DNA of 64,000 bases from Achromobacter sp. AONIH1 (lineage in GTDB: Bacteria; Pseudomonadota; Gammaproteobacteria; Burkholderiales; Burkholderiaceae_B), in contig NZ_CP026124.1 of NCBI RefSeq assembly GCF_002902905.1, positions 6,448,001-6,512,000 on the forward strand, in the 5' to 3' direction. The notes below the pieces were generated by a model. The model had not been told where the DNA came from, searched no databases, and saw only the letters and a program-made list of their open reading frames with translations. Made by a program: the position numbers and the translations under genes. Positions 54,301 through 63,002 of this stretch are shown piece after piece (within the stretch, counting starts at the first letter, position 1; every line of letters starts with the position of its first letter).

Positions 54301-54813
54301 ATGCCCGCAACGCCCCCGCCAGACCTGCGCTTTCGCATCGCCGCCAAATCCGATTGCGACGTGATCCTGCGCGCGCTCCAGGAACTGGCGGCGTCGCTGG
54401 GCGTGCCCGAACGCCTGCGCAGCACGCGCGCGGGCCTGGAGCGCCACGGTTTCGGTGAGCGGCCGGAATTCGAAGTGATGCTGGCCGAGGACGACGGCGG
54501 CTTCGCCGGCATGTGCCTGTACTTCCCCTTCTTCTCGACCTGGGTGGGCGAGCCCGGCATCTACGTGCAGGATCTTTATGTAGCCGCTGCCCGGCGCGGC
54601 GCGGGCATCGGCGAACGGCTGCTGCGCGAGGTCGCCCGGCGCGGGCAAGCCAATGGCTACACTCATCTCCGGCTGACCGTGGACGACGGCAATGCGGGCG
54701 GCGCCAAGTTCTACCAACGGCTGGGTTTCGAGAGATCCCCGGACGAGTATGTGCACAAGCTCGCCGGCGACGGCTTCCTGCGCTTCTGCCATCCCGACGC
54801 CGCCCCCGGCTGA
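54301..54813 (+). CDS. GNAT-family N-acetyltransferase
   Basis: A 170-residue GNAT enzyme resembling diamine/spermidine acetyltransferases. 'FGERPEFEVMLAEDDGGFAGM' is the central sheet, 'YVQDLYVAAARRGAGIGERLLREVA' is the acetyl-CoA-binding motif A and 'DDGNAGGAKFYQRLGFERS' motif B. Substrate unknown. It stands 110 bp after mltF and 62 bp before the serine hydrolase gene. Confidence 0.85.
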   Translation: MPATPPPDLRFRIAAKSDCDVILRALQELAASLGVPERLRSTRAGLERHGFGERPEFEVMLAEDDGGFAGMCLYFPFFSTWVGEPGIYVQDLYVAAARRGAGIGERLLREVARRGQANGYTHLRLTVDDGNAGGAKFYQRLGFERSPDEYVHKLAGDGFLRFCHPDAAPG

Positions 54814-54875
54814 GTCCCGCTTGATGGCGGCCGCAAGGCGCGCAGTCCGCATCGAATTCCACGGGCCTTGCGCAC

Positions 54876-55967
54876 ATGACGAACAACACACAGACCCAAG
54901 GAGCACGCTTGAACCCCGACGCCCTGAACGCCGCGATCCTCGCGCTGGACGCGCCCACGGCCCTGTGCATCGCCGGCGCCGGCGCGCCGCGTCCCTGGGG
55001 CATTGCCGCCGGCCTGGCCGACGTCGCCGCCGGCCGCGCGCTGACCGTGGACACGCCGTTCCGCACCGCCAGCAACACCAAGACCATGACCGCCGCCATC
55101 GCGCTGCGCCTGAAGGAGCGCGGCCGGCTGAACCTGGACGCGCCCATCGCCGGTCTGCTCTCGCCCGCGCACGTGGATCTGCTGCGATCGGCCGGCCACG
55201 CCTGCGACGCGATCACACCGCGTCAGCTCATGCAGCACAGCGCCGGGCTGTCCGACCATGCCGACGATGCCTATGTCCGCGACGTGCTGGCCGACCCGGC
55301 GCACGCGTGGACGCGCGGCGAGCAGCTGCGCCGCTACACGTCCCAACCCCGCCCCATCGGTCCGCCAGGCGCGAAGTTCCAGTATTCCGACACCGGCTAC
55401 GTGCTGCTGGGCGAGATCATCGAACGAGCCGCCGGCGACTCGCTGGCCGCCGTCGCGCGCCGCGAACTGGGCTTCGACCGGCTGGGCCTGGCCACGACCT
55501 GGTGGGAAATCGCAGAGCCCGCGCCGGCGGGCGCCGCGCCGCGCGCGCGCCAGTTCCTGGGCAAGCGGGACGTGACCGACGTCAGCGCCACGATGGATCT
55601 CTATGGCGGCGGCGGACTGGTCATGTCGGCGCGCGATCTGGCGCGCTGGACCGCCGATCTGTTCGAAGGCCGCGTCTACGAACGCCCCGCCACGCTGGCC
55701 GAGATGCTGGCGCCCGGCGCCCACGAGGGCGCCGATGGCTACCGCCTGGGCCTGTTCGCCAAGCGCATCGGCGGCGCCGAGGTGTATTTCCACCTGGGCT
55801 ACTGGGGCACGGCGGCCTACTACTGCCCGGCGCTGCGGCTGGCGATGGCGGGCTTCACCGCGAGACGCGAGACACGGACGGGAATGCTGGCCGTGATGGA
55901 AAGCGCGCTGGAAACCGCGCTGCTCGATCCCGATCCCTTCCTCAATACGCCGGCACCGCTCGCCTGA
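54876..55967 (+). CDS. beta-lactamase-family serine hydrolase
   Basis: A 363-residue class-C-type serine hydrolase. The catalytic SxxK is Ser66-Asn-Thr-Lys69 (TASNTKTMTAAIAL) and the second motif is Tyr170-Ser-Asp (QYSDTGYVLLGEIIERAAG), typical of esterases and D-aminopeptidases rather than strict beta-lactamases. No signal peptide is visible, so a cytosolic hydrolase is likely. A TTG at 54909 is preceded at good distance by AAGGAG, so the true start may be 11 codons downstream. Its 3' end overlaps that of the convergent MocR gene by 26 bp. Confidence 0.83.
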   Translation: MTNNTQTQGARLNPDALNAAILALDAPTALCIAGAGAPRPWGIAAGLADVAAGRALTVDTPFRTASNTKTMTAAIALRLKERGRLNLDAPIAGLLSPAHVDLLRSAGHACDAITPRQLMQHSAGLSDHADDAYVRDVLADPAHAWTRGEQLRRYTSQPRPIGPPGAKFQYSDTGYVLLGEIIERAAGDSLAAVARRELGFDRLGLATTWWEIAEPAPAGAAPRARQFLGKRDVTDVSATMDLYGGGGLVMSARDLARWTADLFEGRVYERPATLAEMLAPGAHEGADGYRLGLFAKRIGGAEVYFHLGYWGTAAYYCPALRLAMAGFTARRETRTGMLAVMESALETALLDPDPFLNTPAPLA

Positions 55968-57270
55968 TCTTCTCCAGCGAGTCCTCCAGCACCGCCATGT
56001 CCACCGAGCCCAGCGCCAGCCGGATCGCGTGCGGCACCTGGGACGTGGTGGCGAACGGCTCGGCGGTGGTGACCGCCACCTGCTGGCGCTGCAGCGACAT
56101 GGCGATCTGGTCGGCGCGCGCCTCTTCCGCCAGCGGGATCCACAGGAAGTACGACGAGGGATGCGCGACCACCGGCAGGTCCGCCAGCACACGGCGCGCC
56201 AGCGCCTGGCGCACCCGCGCGTCCTCGCGCTTGGCCTGCTCCAGCGCCGCCACCGTGCCGTCCTCCATCCACATGCAGGCGATGGCGGACATGACGGCGG
56301 GCGTGTTCCAGGTGGAACTGCGGATCACCCGCTCCATGGCCGGCAGCCAGGCATCGGGCGCCGCGATGAAACCGACCCGCAGGCCGGCCGCCACGCTCTT
56401 GGACAGGCCGGACACATAGACCGTGCGCTCCGGCGCCAGGGCCGCCAGCGGCGCCGGCTGCGGATGCACCAGATAGCCGTAGACCTGATCCTCGATCACG
56501 ATCAGGTCGTGGCGACGCGCGATGTCCACCAGCCGCCGCCGGCCCGCCAGATCCAGCACCCAGCCCAGCGGATTGTGCAGCGTCGGCATGCAATAGATGG
56601 CGCGCACGCGGCGCGCGCGGCACAGGCGTTCCAGCGCGTCCAGGTCCGGTCCCCCGGCGCTGACCGGGACCGGCGCCAGCTCCAGGCGCTGCGCCTCGGC
56701 CACGCCCTTGAAGCCGTAGTAGGTCAGCGCATCCACCGCCACCACGTCGCCCGGCCGCAGCAGGGCGGTCGCGGCGACGGCCAGCCCATGCTGGGCGCCA
56801 CAGACGATCAGCACGCGCTCGGCTGGCGCCCGCAGTCCGTGCGTGGCCAGATGGCGCGCCGCGACGGCGCGTTCATGGGGCCGGCCGCCATGCGGCTGAT
56901 AGCGCAGCAGCGCGTCCAGGTCGCCGGACTGCGCCAGCTGGCGCAAGGCGGCGCGCAGTTGCTCGGCCTGGCCCGGCAGCGACGGGTAGTTGAAGCTCAA
57001 GTCGGCCATGCTGGCGGCGGCAGTCTGCGTGTCCGTGCCCAGGAAGGCCGGCCATTCCGGTTCGCGCACGAAGGTGCCGCGGCCGGTCTCGCCGCTGACC
57101 AGGCCCATGGATTCCAGTTCCGCGTACACACGCGAGGCCGTGACCAGGGCCAGCCCCTGGCTGGCGGCGAGCTGCCGGTGGGTGGGCAGGCGCGTGCCCG
57201 GGGCCAGGCGCCCTTCGCGGATATCGGCGGCGTAGGCGTCAACCAGCTGCTTGTAGCGAGCCTGTGGCAT
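55942..57270 (-). CDS. MocR/PdxR-type regulator (GntR HTH + aminotransferase fold)
   Basis: A 442-residue fusion. The N-terminal GntR winged helix (about 3-70; 'YKQLVDAYAADIREGRLAPG', 'LPTHRQLAASQGLALVTASR') is joined to a fold-type I aminotransferase domain with 'PHGGRPHERAVAARHL', 'IVCGAQHGLAVAA', 'CMPTLHNPLGWVLD', and the pyridoxal-phosphate lysine in 'SGLSKSVAAGLRVG'. Such regulators sense PLP or PLP-amino-acid adducts and usually control a divergent gene. Here that is a DMT-family exporter 164 bp away. The ATG at 57270 fits the family. Confidence 0.9.
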   Translation of the reverse strand: MPQARYKQLVDAYAADIREGRLAPGTRLPTHRQLAASQGLALVTASRVYAELESMGLVSGETGRGTFVREPEWPAFLGTDTQTAAASMADLSFNYPSLPGQAEQLRAALRQLAQSGDLDALLRYQPHGGRPHERAVAARHLATHGLRAPAERVLIVCGAQHGLAVAATALLRPGDVVAVDALTYYGFKGVAEAQRLELAPVPVSAGGPDLDALERLCRARRVRAIYCMPTLHNPLGWVLDLAGRRRLVDIARRHDLIVIEDQVYGYLVHPQPAPLAALAPERTVYVSGLSKSVAAGLRVGFIAAPDAWLPAMERVIRSSTWNTPAVMSAIACMWMEDGTVAALEQAKREDARVRQALARRVLADLPVVAHPSSYFLWIPLAEEARADQIAMSLQRQQVAVTTAEPFATTSQVPHAIRLALGSVDMAVLEDSLEKIRRAVPAY

Positions 57271-57434
57271 GGGCAGATGTATCCATGACAATTGTTTGAT
57301 TGTACTGATCCAGAAGCATAGCATTGCCTCGGCAGGGTCCGCGTTCCCCCGAACGGCTCCCCTGCCGGCAGCGGCAGCCGTCCTGACGGCTTGCCGCCGC
57401 CTTTTTCCAGCAACGCCATTTTGCGCAGGCAATC

Positions 57435-58331
57435 ATGCAACAGACAGCTATCTTGCGGAACAAGCCGGACGACCGGACCGCGAGCGGATGGATCAACGGT
57501 TTTCTCGGCGTGCTGATCTTCAGCGGCTCGCTGCCCTCCACGCGGGTCGCGGTCCTGGAGTTCGACGCCCTCTTCCTGACGGTGGCGCGCGCCACCATCG
57601 CCGGCCTGCTGGCCGTCGCCGTGCTGTTCCTGTTCCGGCAGAAGCGGCCGGCGAGGCAGGACATCATCCCGCTCATCATCGTCTCGCTCGGCGTGGTGGT
57701 CGGCTTTCCGTTGCTGACGGCGCTGGCCCTGCGCCACGTGACCTCGGCGCACTCAATCGTCTTCGTCGGCCTGTTGCCGCTGGCCACCGCCATCTTCGGC
57801 GTGATCCGAGGCGGCGAGCGGCCGCGCCCGGCGTTCTGGCTGTTCTCGATCCTGGGCAGCCTCTTCGTGGTCGGCTTCGCGCTGACCCAGGGCGTCAGCG
57901 CCTCGGTCGAGGGTGACCTGCTGATGCTGGCGTCCATCGTCGTCTGCGGGCTGGGCTATGCCGAAGGCGGCCGGCTGTCCCGCACGCTGGGCGGCTGGCA
58001 GGTGATCTCCTGGGCGCTGGTGCTGTCCTTGCCGGTGATGGCGGCGATGAGCTGGGCGCTGGCGCCGGCGTCCTTCGCCAACATCAGCGCGCCGGCCTGG
58101 ATCAGCCTGGGCTATGTGGCGCTCTTCAGCATGTTCATCGGCTTCGTGTTCTGGTACCGGGGCCTGGCCCAGGGCGGCATCGCCGCCGTCGGCCAGCTGC
58201 AGCTGCTGCAGCCCTTCTTCGGGCTGGCGCTGGCGGCGGGCCTGCTGCACGAGCACGTCAGCGTGGCCATGCTGGGCGTCACGGTGGGCGTGATCCTGTG
58301 CGTGGCCGGCGCCAAGAAGTTCGCCAGGTAA
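57435..58331 (+). CDS. DMT-superfamily (EamA) transporter
   Basis: A 298-residue membrane protein with ten predicted helices in two EamA repeats ('NGFLGVLIFSGSLPSTRVAV' opening the first, 'CGLGYAEGGRLSRTLGGWQV' the second). The family exports amino acids or other metabolites. It is divergent from a MocR regulator, a frequent pairing in which the exporter is induced by an amino acid or PLP-related signal (inference). Confidence 0.88.
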   Translation: MQQTAILRNKPDDRTASGWINGFLGVLIFSGSLPSTRVAVLEFDALFLTVARATIAGLLAVAVLFLFRQKRPARQDIIPLIIVSLGVVVGFPLLTALALRHVTSAHSIVFVGLLPLATAIFGVIRGGERPRPAFWLFSILGSLFVVGFALTQGVSASVEGDLLMLASIVVCGLGYAEGGRLSRTLGGWQVISWALVLSLPVMAAMSWALAPASFANISAPAWISLGYVALFSMFIGFVFWYRGLAQGGIAAVGQLQLLQPFFGLALAAGLLHEHVSVAMLGVTVGVILCVAGAKKFAR

Positions 58332-58335
58332 GACC

Positions 58336-58379
58336 GCGGGCGGACGCGCCGGCCCGGCAGCCGGATGCGCTCCGCCCGC
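58336..58379. terminator. long hairpin between convergent genes
   Basis: GCGGGCGGA and TCCGCCCGC form a 9-bp outer stem, enclosing an inner GC-rich stem (GCGCCGGC region). It lies between the DMT transporter and MarC stops. No T-run; two-way terminator inferred from position. Confidence 0.45.
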
Positions 58380-58385
58380 CCCGGT

Positions 58386-59069
58386 TCAGGGCAGCCCGTG
58401 CGCGATCTCCAGCACGCCGTTGATCACGAACTGCACGCCCATGCAGACCAGCAGGAAACCCATCACGCGCGAGATCGCTTCCACGCCCTCGTGGCCGATC
58501 AGCGCCACGATCTTGTCGGCCGAGGTCAGGCAGATCCAGAAGATCAGGCCCAGCAGCGCGAACACCACGATCGGCACCACCGCCAGCACCCAGGCCGGCA
58601 CATGCGCCAGTTCATCGGAGTTCATCGACGAGGCCGCGCTGATGATCATGGCGATGGTGCCCGGCCCCGCCGTGCCCGGCATGGCCAGCGGCACGAAGGC
58701 GATGTTGGGGGCGGCGCCGCGCCGGGCCGCCGCGTCCGTCTGCTCGACCTCGGGCGCGTCCTCGGGCTGCGCCTTGGGGAACAGCATGCTGAAGCCCAGC
58801 ACCATGACGATCAAGCCGCCCGCGATGCGCAGCCCGGGTATCGAGATGCCGAAGGTGCTCATGATCCAGGCCCCGGCGTAGTAGGTCACCAGCATGATGC
58901 CCACCACATAGCACGCCGCCTGGCGGATCTGCCGCGCGCGCTCCTTGTACGGAATATGCTGCCCCAGCGACAGCAGCATGGTCATGGAAGTCAGGGGATT
59001 GGCCAGGGGCAGCAGGATCACCAGGCCCAGGCCGGTGAGCTTGCCGAGCAGGAACAGGTCGTTGAGCAT
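58386..59069 (-). CDS. MarC-family inner-membrane protein
   Basis: A 227-residue membrane protein of the MarC/UPF0056 family: six predicted helices, with 'LVILLPLANPLTSMTMLLSLG' early, 'ISIPGLRIAGGLIVMVLGFSML' in the middle and 'IAFVPLAMPGTAGPGTIAMII' as the second repeat's signature. A charged cytoplasmic loop (PKAQPEDAPEVEQTDAAARR) separates the halves. Function is unproven; MarC is not a drug exporter despite its name. The ATG at 59069 is the start that begins the first helix region. Confidence 0.9.
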   Translation of the reverse strand: MLNDLFLLGKLTGLGLVILLPLANPLTSMTMLLSLGQHIPYKERARQIRQAACYVVGIMLVTYYAGAWIMSTFGISIPGLRIAGGLIVMVLGFSMLFPKAQPEDAPEVEQTDAAARRGAAPNIAFVPLAMPGTAGPGTIAMIISAASSMNSDELAHVPAWVLAVVPIVVFALLGLIFWICLTSADKIVALIGHEGVEAISRVMGFLLVCMGVQFVINGVLEIAHGLP

Positions 59070-59161
59070 GGACGGAACCGGAAGACGGGAATCGGAAAAG
59101 CCGCGCGGCCATGCGCGGCGCCAGTCCCTATTGTGGCCCAAACCCGACATTGCTTTTCCGC

Positions 59162-59192
59162 TTGACCCTCACGTAACGTAACGCTCCAGAGT
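59162..59192 (+). promoter_or_regulatory. MerR-type promoter with 19-bp spacer
   Basis: TTGACC, a 19-bp spacer holding repeated GTAACG units, then CAGAGT. The over-long spacer is the hallmark of promoters activated by MerR regulators by DNA untwisting. It lies 30 bp before the TipAS-type MerR gene, so it is probably autoregulated. Confidence 0.55.
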
Positions 59193-59221
59193 TCGGTCTG
59201 CGCCACTCACGGAGGGAAACG

Positions 59222-60256
59222 ATGCAGCTGAAAGTAGGTGAACTGGCCAAGCGCAGCGGACTGACGGTCCGCGCGCTGCACCACTATCACGCGATCGGTC
59301 TGCTCAGTCCCTCGGCGCGCGCCGAGAACGGCTACCGGCTGTACGGCCGCGACGACATCGCCCGGCTCCACCAGATCCAGGCGCTGCGCCGCTTCGGACT
59401 GTCGCTGGCCGAGATCGGCGCCTTCCTGGACCAGCCCGGCGTCCCGCTGGCCGGCATCGTGGCGCGGCAGATCGCCGCCCTTGACCGGCAGATCGAGCAG
59501 GCCGCGCAACTGCGCGCGAGACTGGCGCAATTGCACGGCCAGCTGCTCGGCGGCGCGGAACCGGAGCTGGCCGATTGGCTCAACACTCTGGAACTGATGA
59601 CCATGTACGACAAGTACTTCTCGCAAGACGAACTCGACCGCCTGCCCATGTACCGCAGCAGCCAGAGCGGCTCGCCGGACGCCGACTGGCTGGCGCTGAT
59701 CGCCGAGGTGCGCGCGCAGATGGACGCCGGCGTCGCGCCCGAGGCGCGGCGACCGCGCGAGCTGGCGACGCGCTGGATGACGCTGCTGGTCCGCGACACC
59801 GGCGGCGATCCGCGCCTGCTGGTCAAGCTGAACGCCATGTACGAACGCGAACCGTCGATGCAGGAACATGTCGGCATCTCGCCGGCCATGCGCGACTACG
59901 TGCTGCGCGCCTTCTCGGAAAGCAAGCTGCTGATCTATGAGAAGTACCTGACGCCCGAAGAGATCCGCCATCTGCGCGCGCACTACGACGACCGCGCCGC
60001 CGAGTGGCCGCAACTCATGGCCGACGCGCGCGACGCCATCGACGCTGGCCACGCGCCGGGCTCTCCCGCCGGCCTGGCCCTGGCCCGCCGCTGGATGACG
60101 CTGTTCAGCAGCTACGCCGGCAAGGACCCCGCCACCCACGCCAAGTTCCGGCAGGCCACGATGAGCGAGCCCGAACTCACCGCCGGCACCTGGGCCAGCG
60201 ATGAGCTGCTCGGTTTCATGCGCCAGTCGATGACCACGCTCGCGCAGGCGCGCTGA
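59222..60256 (+). CDS. MerR-family regulator with TipAS-like C-terminus
   Basis: A 344-residue MerR regulator. The N-terminal MerR domain ('KVGELAKRSGLTVRALHHYHAIGLL', 'ENGYRLYGRDDIARLHQIQALRRFGLSLAEI') and dimerising helix are followed by two related helical segments ('ATRWMTLLVRDTGGDPRLLVKLNAMY' and 'ARRWMTLFSSYAGKDPATHAKF'), resembling a duplicated TipAS antibiotic-binding domain. It probably responds to a bulky drug-like ligand and activates an efflux or detoxification gene (inference). GGAGG precedes the ATG at good distance. Confidence 0.88.
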   Translation: MQLKVGELAKRSGLTVRALHHYHAIGLLSPSARAENGYRLYGRDDIARLHQIQALRRFGLSLAEIGAFLDQPGVPLAGIVARQIAALDRQIEQAAQLRARLAQLHGQLLGGAEPELADWLNTLELMTMYDKYFSQDELDRLPMYRSSQSGSPDADWLALIAEVRAQMDAGVAPEARRPRELATRWMTLLVRDTGGDPRLLVKLNAMYEREPSMQEHVGISPAMRDYVLRAFSESKLLIYEKYLTPEEIRHLRAHYDDRAAEWPQLMADARDAIDAGHAPGSPAGLALARRWMTLFSSYAGKDPATHAKFRQATMSEPELTAGTWASDELLGFMRQSMTTLAQAR

Positions 60257-60261
60257 ATGCC

Positions 60262-60285
60262 GTCCCGCCGCCCGGGCGGCGGGAC
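60262..60285. terminator. perfect 24-bp palindrome after the first MerR gene
   Basis: GTCCCGCCGCCC is followed directly by its reverse complement, six bases after the stop codon of the TipAS-type MerR gene and just before the next MerR gene's promoter. A transcription-ending hairpin is likely, although there is no T-run. Confidence 0.5.
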
Positions 60286-60296
60286 GCTCAGTCCGC

Positions 60297-60327
60297 TTGA
60301 CCTCGCCCCAGGGGCAAGCCCCACACT
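60297..60327 (+). promoter_or_regulatory. MerR-type promoter of the second MerR gene
   Basis: TTGACC, a 19-bp spacer with the dyad GCCCC-A-GGGGC inside CTTG...CAAG, then CACACT ending 7 bp before the ATG at 60335. The distance implies a leaderless or almost leaderless message, in keeping with the absence of any Shine-Dalgarno. Confidence 0.55.
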
Positions 60328-60334
60328 CTCGCCC

Positions 60335-61141
60335 ATGACCAACACCCATCTGCTCGCGGGCCGTTTCGGCGCCCTGACCCAGCTGTCGCCGAAGGCATTG
60401 CGGCTCTACGCGGATCAGGGTCTGCTGGTGCCCGATCGCATCGACCCGGCCACGGGCTATCGCTATTACGCGATCAGCCAGGCCGCCACGGCCCGGCTGA
60501 TCGCCCGGCTACGCCGGTTGGGCCTGCCGATGGCCCGCATCGCGCGCCTGCTGGCGCTGGACGAGATGACGCGCGCGGCCGAGCTGCGCGCCTGGCTGGA
60601 GGCGCAGGCGGACCGGCTGGCCGAACAGAGTGAGCTGGTGGACGCCATCGTCCGCCGGTCCGCCGACAGCGATGCCGGACTGGCTGGCGCCGTGCGCGTG
60701 CGCGACGTGCCCGCTGCCAAGCTGGCGTACCTGCAAACCCATGTCGATATCGACGGCCTGGAACCCTTCGCCGAACACGCCGACGCGACGCTGCGCGACG
60801 CCCTGGCCCAAGCCGGCCTGGCCGCCGAAGGCCCGCTGATGCTGCATTTCCACGAAGCCGTGGGCCATGATGGCGCCGGCCGGATCGAAGCCGCCATCGC
60901 CTATGCCGGCCACCTGGAACCCTCGGGCGAATTGAGCCTGCGGCTGCGACCCGTCGGACGCGAAGCCTATCTGCCCGCGCCGGCCGCGCTGCAAACCTAT
61001 CCACAGGTGCTGCGCCTATACGACGCGATCGAGCGCTGGCTGGAAGGCCAGGCCGGCTCGTGCTGCGCCGGCAGTCCCTACGAAATCCACCCGGGCACCG
61101 GCGGCGCCCGCTTCGATGTCGCCTACCCCATCGCACCCTGA
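60335..61141 (+). CDS. MerR-family regulator with GyrI-like effector domain
   Basis: A 268-residue MerR regulator. The DNA-binding part is 'LAGRFGALTQLSPKALRLYAD', 'GLLVPDRIDPATGYRYYAISQ'; a coiled-coil linker leads to a GyrI/AraC-E-like domain ('RDVPAAKLAYLQTHVDIDGLEP', 'EPSGELSLRLRPVGREAYL') of the BmrR kind, which binds hydrophobic or cationic drugs. It may be translated without a leader. The BtrH-like gene begins 6 bp after its stop, so the two form an operon. Confidence 0.87.
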   Translation: MTNTHLLAGRFGALTQLSPKALRLYADQGLLVPDRIDPATGYRYYAISQAATARLIARLRRLGLPMARIARLLALDEMTRAAELRAWLEAQADRLAEQSELVDAIVRRSADSDAGLAGAVRVRDVPAAKLAYLQTHVDIDGLEPFAEHADATLRDALAQAGLAAEGPLMLHFHEAVGHDGAGRIEAAIAYAGHLEPSGELSLRLRPVGREAYLPAPAALQTYPQVLRLYDAIERWLEGQAGSCCAGSPYEIHPGTGGARFDVAYPIAP

Positions 61142-61147
61142 GGCTCC

Positions 61148-62077
61148 ATGCGGCACCTGCCCTACATCGGCTCCGGCCCTTACTGCTATGCCAACAGCTT
61201 CGCCATGATGTTCGGCGAACACGCCCCGTCCACCGCCGTCATCGAATTCGCCACGGGCAGTCCGTTCGGCATGCAGATGCTCGGGGGCGCGCTGCCGCTG
61301 TTCGATCCCCATGGCTGGAATCCGGACGCTGGTTTCGACGGCGCGCTGGCGGCGCTGGGTTGGCGTTCGGACCGCAGTTGCGGCGGCAGCGCGGGCGAGG
61401 CGCAGGAACGACTGCACGACGCGCTGGCGCATGGTCCTGCCTGGATCGGTCCGGTCGAGATGGGATACTTCAGGCATCAGCCTGGCATGACGGGGCCGAT
61501 CCAGGCCGATCACTATGTCGTCGCGCTGGCGATCGAGGACGGCTGCGTGCTGATGCACGACCCGCAAGGCTTCCCCTATGCCACGTTGCCGCTGGCCGAC
61601 TTCATGGCCGCCTGGGCGGCGGATACCGTGGACTACGGCGCGCCCTACACCTTGCGCACGGGCTTCACGCGCGTCTCGGCGGTCTCGGAGACCGAGGCCA
61701 TCCGCGCCGCGCTGCCGGCCGCCGCGCGCTGGCTCGCCATGGATCCGCAACGTCCCGTTCCCGCCGGCACGCTGGGCAACGCCGACGCCGCCGAAGCGCT
61801 GGCGGACAGGCTGCTCGACGGCTGCGACGACGCGCTCCGGATGCATCTGATCCATTTCGCGGTCCGCGTCGGCGCGCGTCGCGCCAGCGACGCGGCGGCC
61901 TGCCTGGCCCGCGCCGGCTGCCCGCAGGCCGCCGCCGTGGCCGCCGAGCAGGCGCGATACATCGGCGCCCTGCAACATCCGCTGGTGACGCGGCGCGATG
62001 CCAGCGCGGCCCGGTGCCTGCGCCGGCTGGCGCCGACCTACTCGCGACTGCTCGCGGCCCTGCGCGCGGAGTCCTGA
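61148..62077 (+). CDS. papain-fold/BtrH-N-like protein
   Basis: A 309-residue protein whose first 190 residues look like a cysteine-peptidase-fold domain of the BtrH/C39-like kind: a candidate nucleophile Cys13 in 'SGPYCYANSFAMMFG', the His in 'QADHYVVALAIEDGCVLMHDPQGFP' and a following Asp. The C-terminal 110 residues are helical and Ala/Arg-rich. BtrH transfers an acyl chain in butirosin synthesis; homologues in other bacteria are uncharacterised. The gene directly follows a drug-sensing type MerR regulator by 6 bp, hinting at a role in ligand detoxification or modification (inference). Confidence 0.65.
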   Translation: MRHLPYIGSGPYCYANSFAMMFGEHAPSTAVIEFATGSPFGMQMLGGALPLFDPHGWNPDAGFDGALAALGWRSDRSCGGSAGEAQERLHDALAHGPAWIGPVEMGYFRHQPGMTGPIQADHYVVALAIEDGCVLMHDPQGFPYATLPLADFMAAWAADTVDYGAPYTLRTGFTRVSAVSETEAIRAALPAAARWLAMDPQRPVPAGTLGNADAAEALADRLLDGCDDALRMHLIHFAVRVGARRASDAAACLARAGCPQAAAVAAEQARYIGALQHPLVTRRDASAARCLRRLAPTYSRLLAALRAES

Positions 62078-62165
62078 GGCAATCCGCCGGGGACGGGCGC
62101 GGGACTGACACGATACGGCCCGGCGCTGTAGCATGGGCGCCTGCTTCAACTCCCAAGGATCAGGC

Positions 62166-62987
62166 ATGGATTCCCTTCAATGGATCACATCCGGGCACGC
62201 CCGGCTGGCGGCCAGCGTCTCGGGCCAGGGCACCCCCATCGTGTTCCTGCACGCCGGCGTGTGCGACCGCCGCATGTGGCATGCCGTCGCGCCCCGTTAC
62301 GCCGCGCGCGGCCGGACCATCGCCTACGACCGGCGCGGCTATGGACTGACCCGCGCCGATCCCGAAGACCATGCCCAGGTCGCGGACCTGCTGGCGGTGC
62401 TGGACGCGCTGACGGACGGCGAACCGGCGATCCTGGTGGGCGCATCGGCGGGCGGCCGCGTCGCGCTGGACATGGCGCTGCTGCATCCGGCGCGCGTGCG
62501 CGCCCTGGTGCTGGTCGCGCCGAACATCGCGGGCGCGCCCGCGCCCGTCTATGACCCGCCGGTGCAAGCGCAGATGGACGAGCTGCGCCAGGCAGAGGCC
62601 GCCGGCGATATGGAACGCGTCAACCGCTGCAAGGCGCGCCAGCTGCTGGACGGCGTGCTCGCCGCCGAGGGCCGCGTGACGGGCGAAACACGGACCTTGT
62701 TCCTGGACATGAACGGCATCGCGCTGCGCGCGTCCCCTGGCGGACAGGCGCTGGAGCCCGCGCCCGCCTATCCGCGCCTGGCGGACGTCGCCGCGCCGAC
62801 GCTGGTGGCCTGGGGCGACCTGGATTTTCCGCATGTGCAGGAACGCTCGCGCCATGCGGCGCGGACGATCCCCGGCGCCGAAGCGCGCGAATTCGTCGGC
62901 GCCGGCCATCTGCCCAGCCTGGAAGACCCGGCCGGCTTTGCCGCGCTGCTCGACGACTTCATCCTGCGCCGCGCCGCCGAGGGCTGA
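62166..62987 (+). CDS. alpha/beta-fold hydrolase
   Basis: A 273-residue cytoplasmic alpha/beta hydrolase. Oxyanion region 'PIVFLHAGVCDRRMW', nucleophile elbow GASAGG with Ser94, Asp in 'TLVAWGDLDFPHV' and catalytic His in 'FVGAGHLPSLEDP'. Typical of small esterases, lactonases or C-C hydrolases. Start at 62166 follows AAGGATCAGG. It lies 88 bp after the BtrH-like gene and may share its transcript. Confidence 0.87.
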   Translation: MDSLQWITSGHARLAASVSGQGTPIVFLHAGVCDRRMWHAVAPRYAARGRTIAYDRRGYGLTRADPEDHAQVADLLAVLDALTDGEPAILVGASAGGRVALDMALLHPARVRALVLVAPNIAGAPAPVYDPPVQAQMDELRQAEAAGDMERVNRCKARQLLDGVLAAEGRVTGETRTLFLDMNGIALRASPGGQALEPAPAYPRLADVAAPTLVAWGDLDFPHVQERSRHAARTIPGAEAREFVGAGHLPSLEDPAGFAALLDDFILRRAAEG

Positions 62988-63002
62988 CGTCGGGCAAACG
63001 CG

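Noticed and set aside
52643..55216. 857-codon frame antisense to mltF and neighbours
   Set aside because: Crosses three real genes; no domain pattern. Long antisense frames are expected at this base composition.
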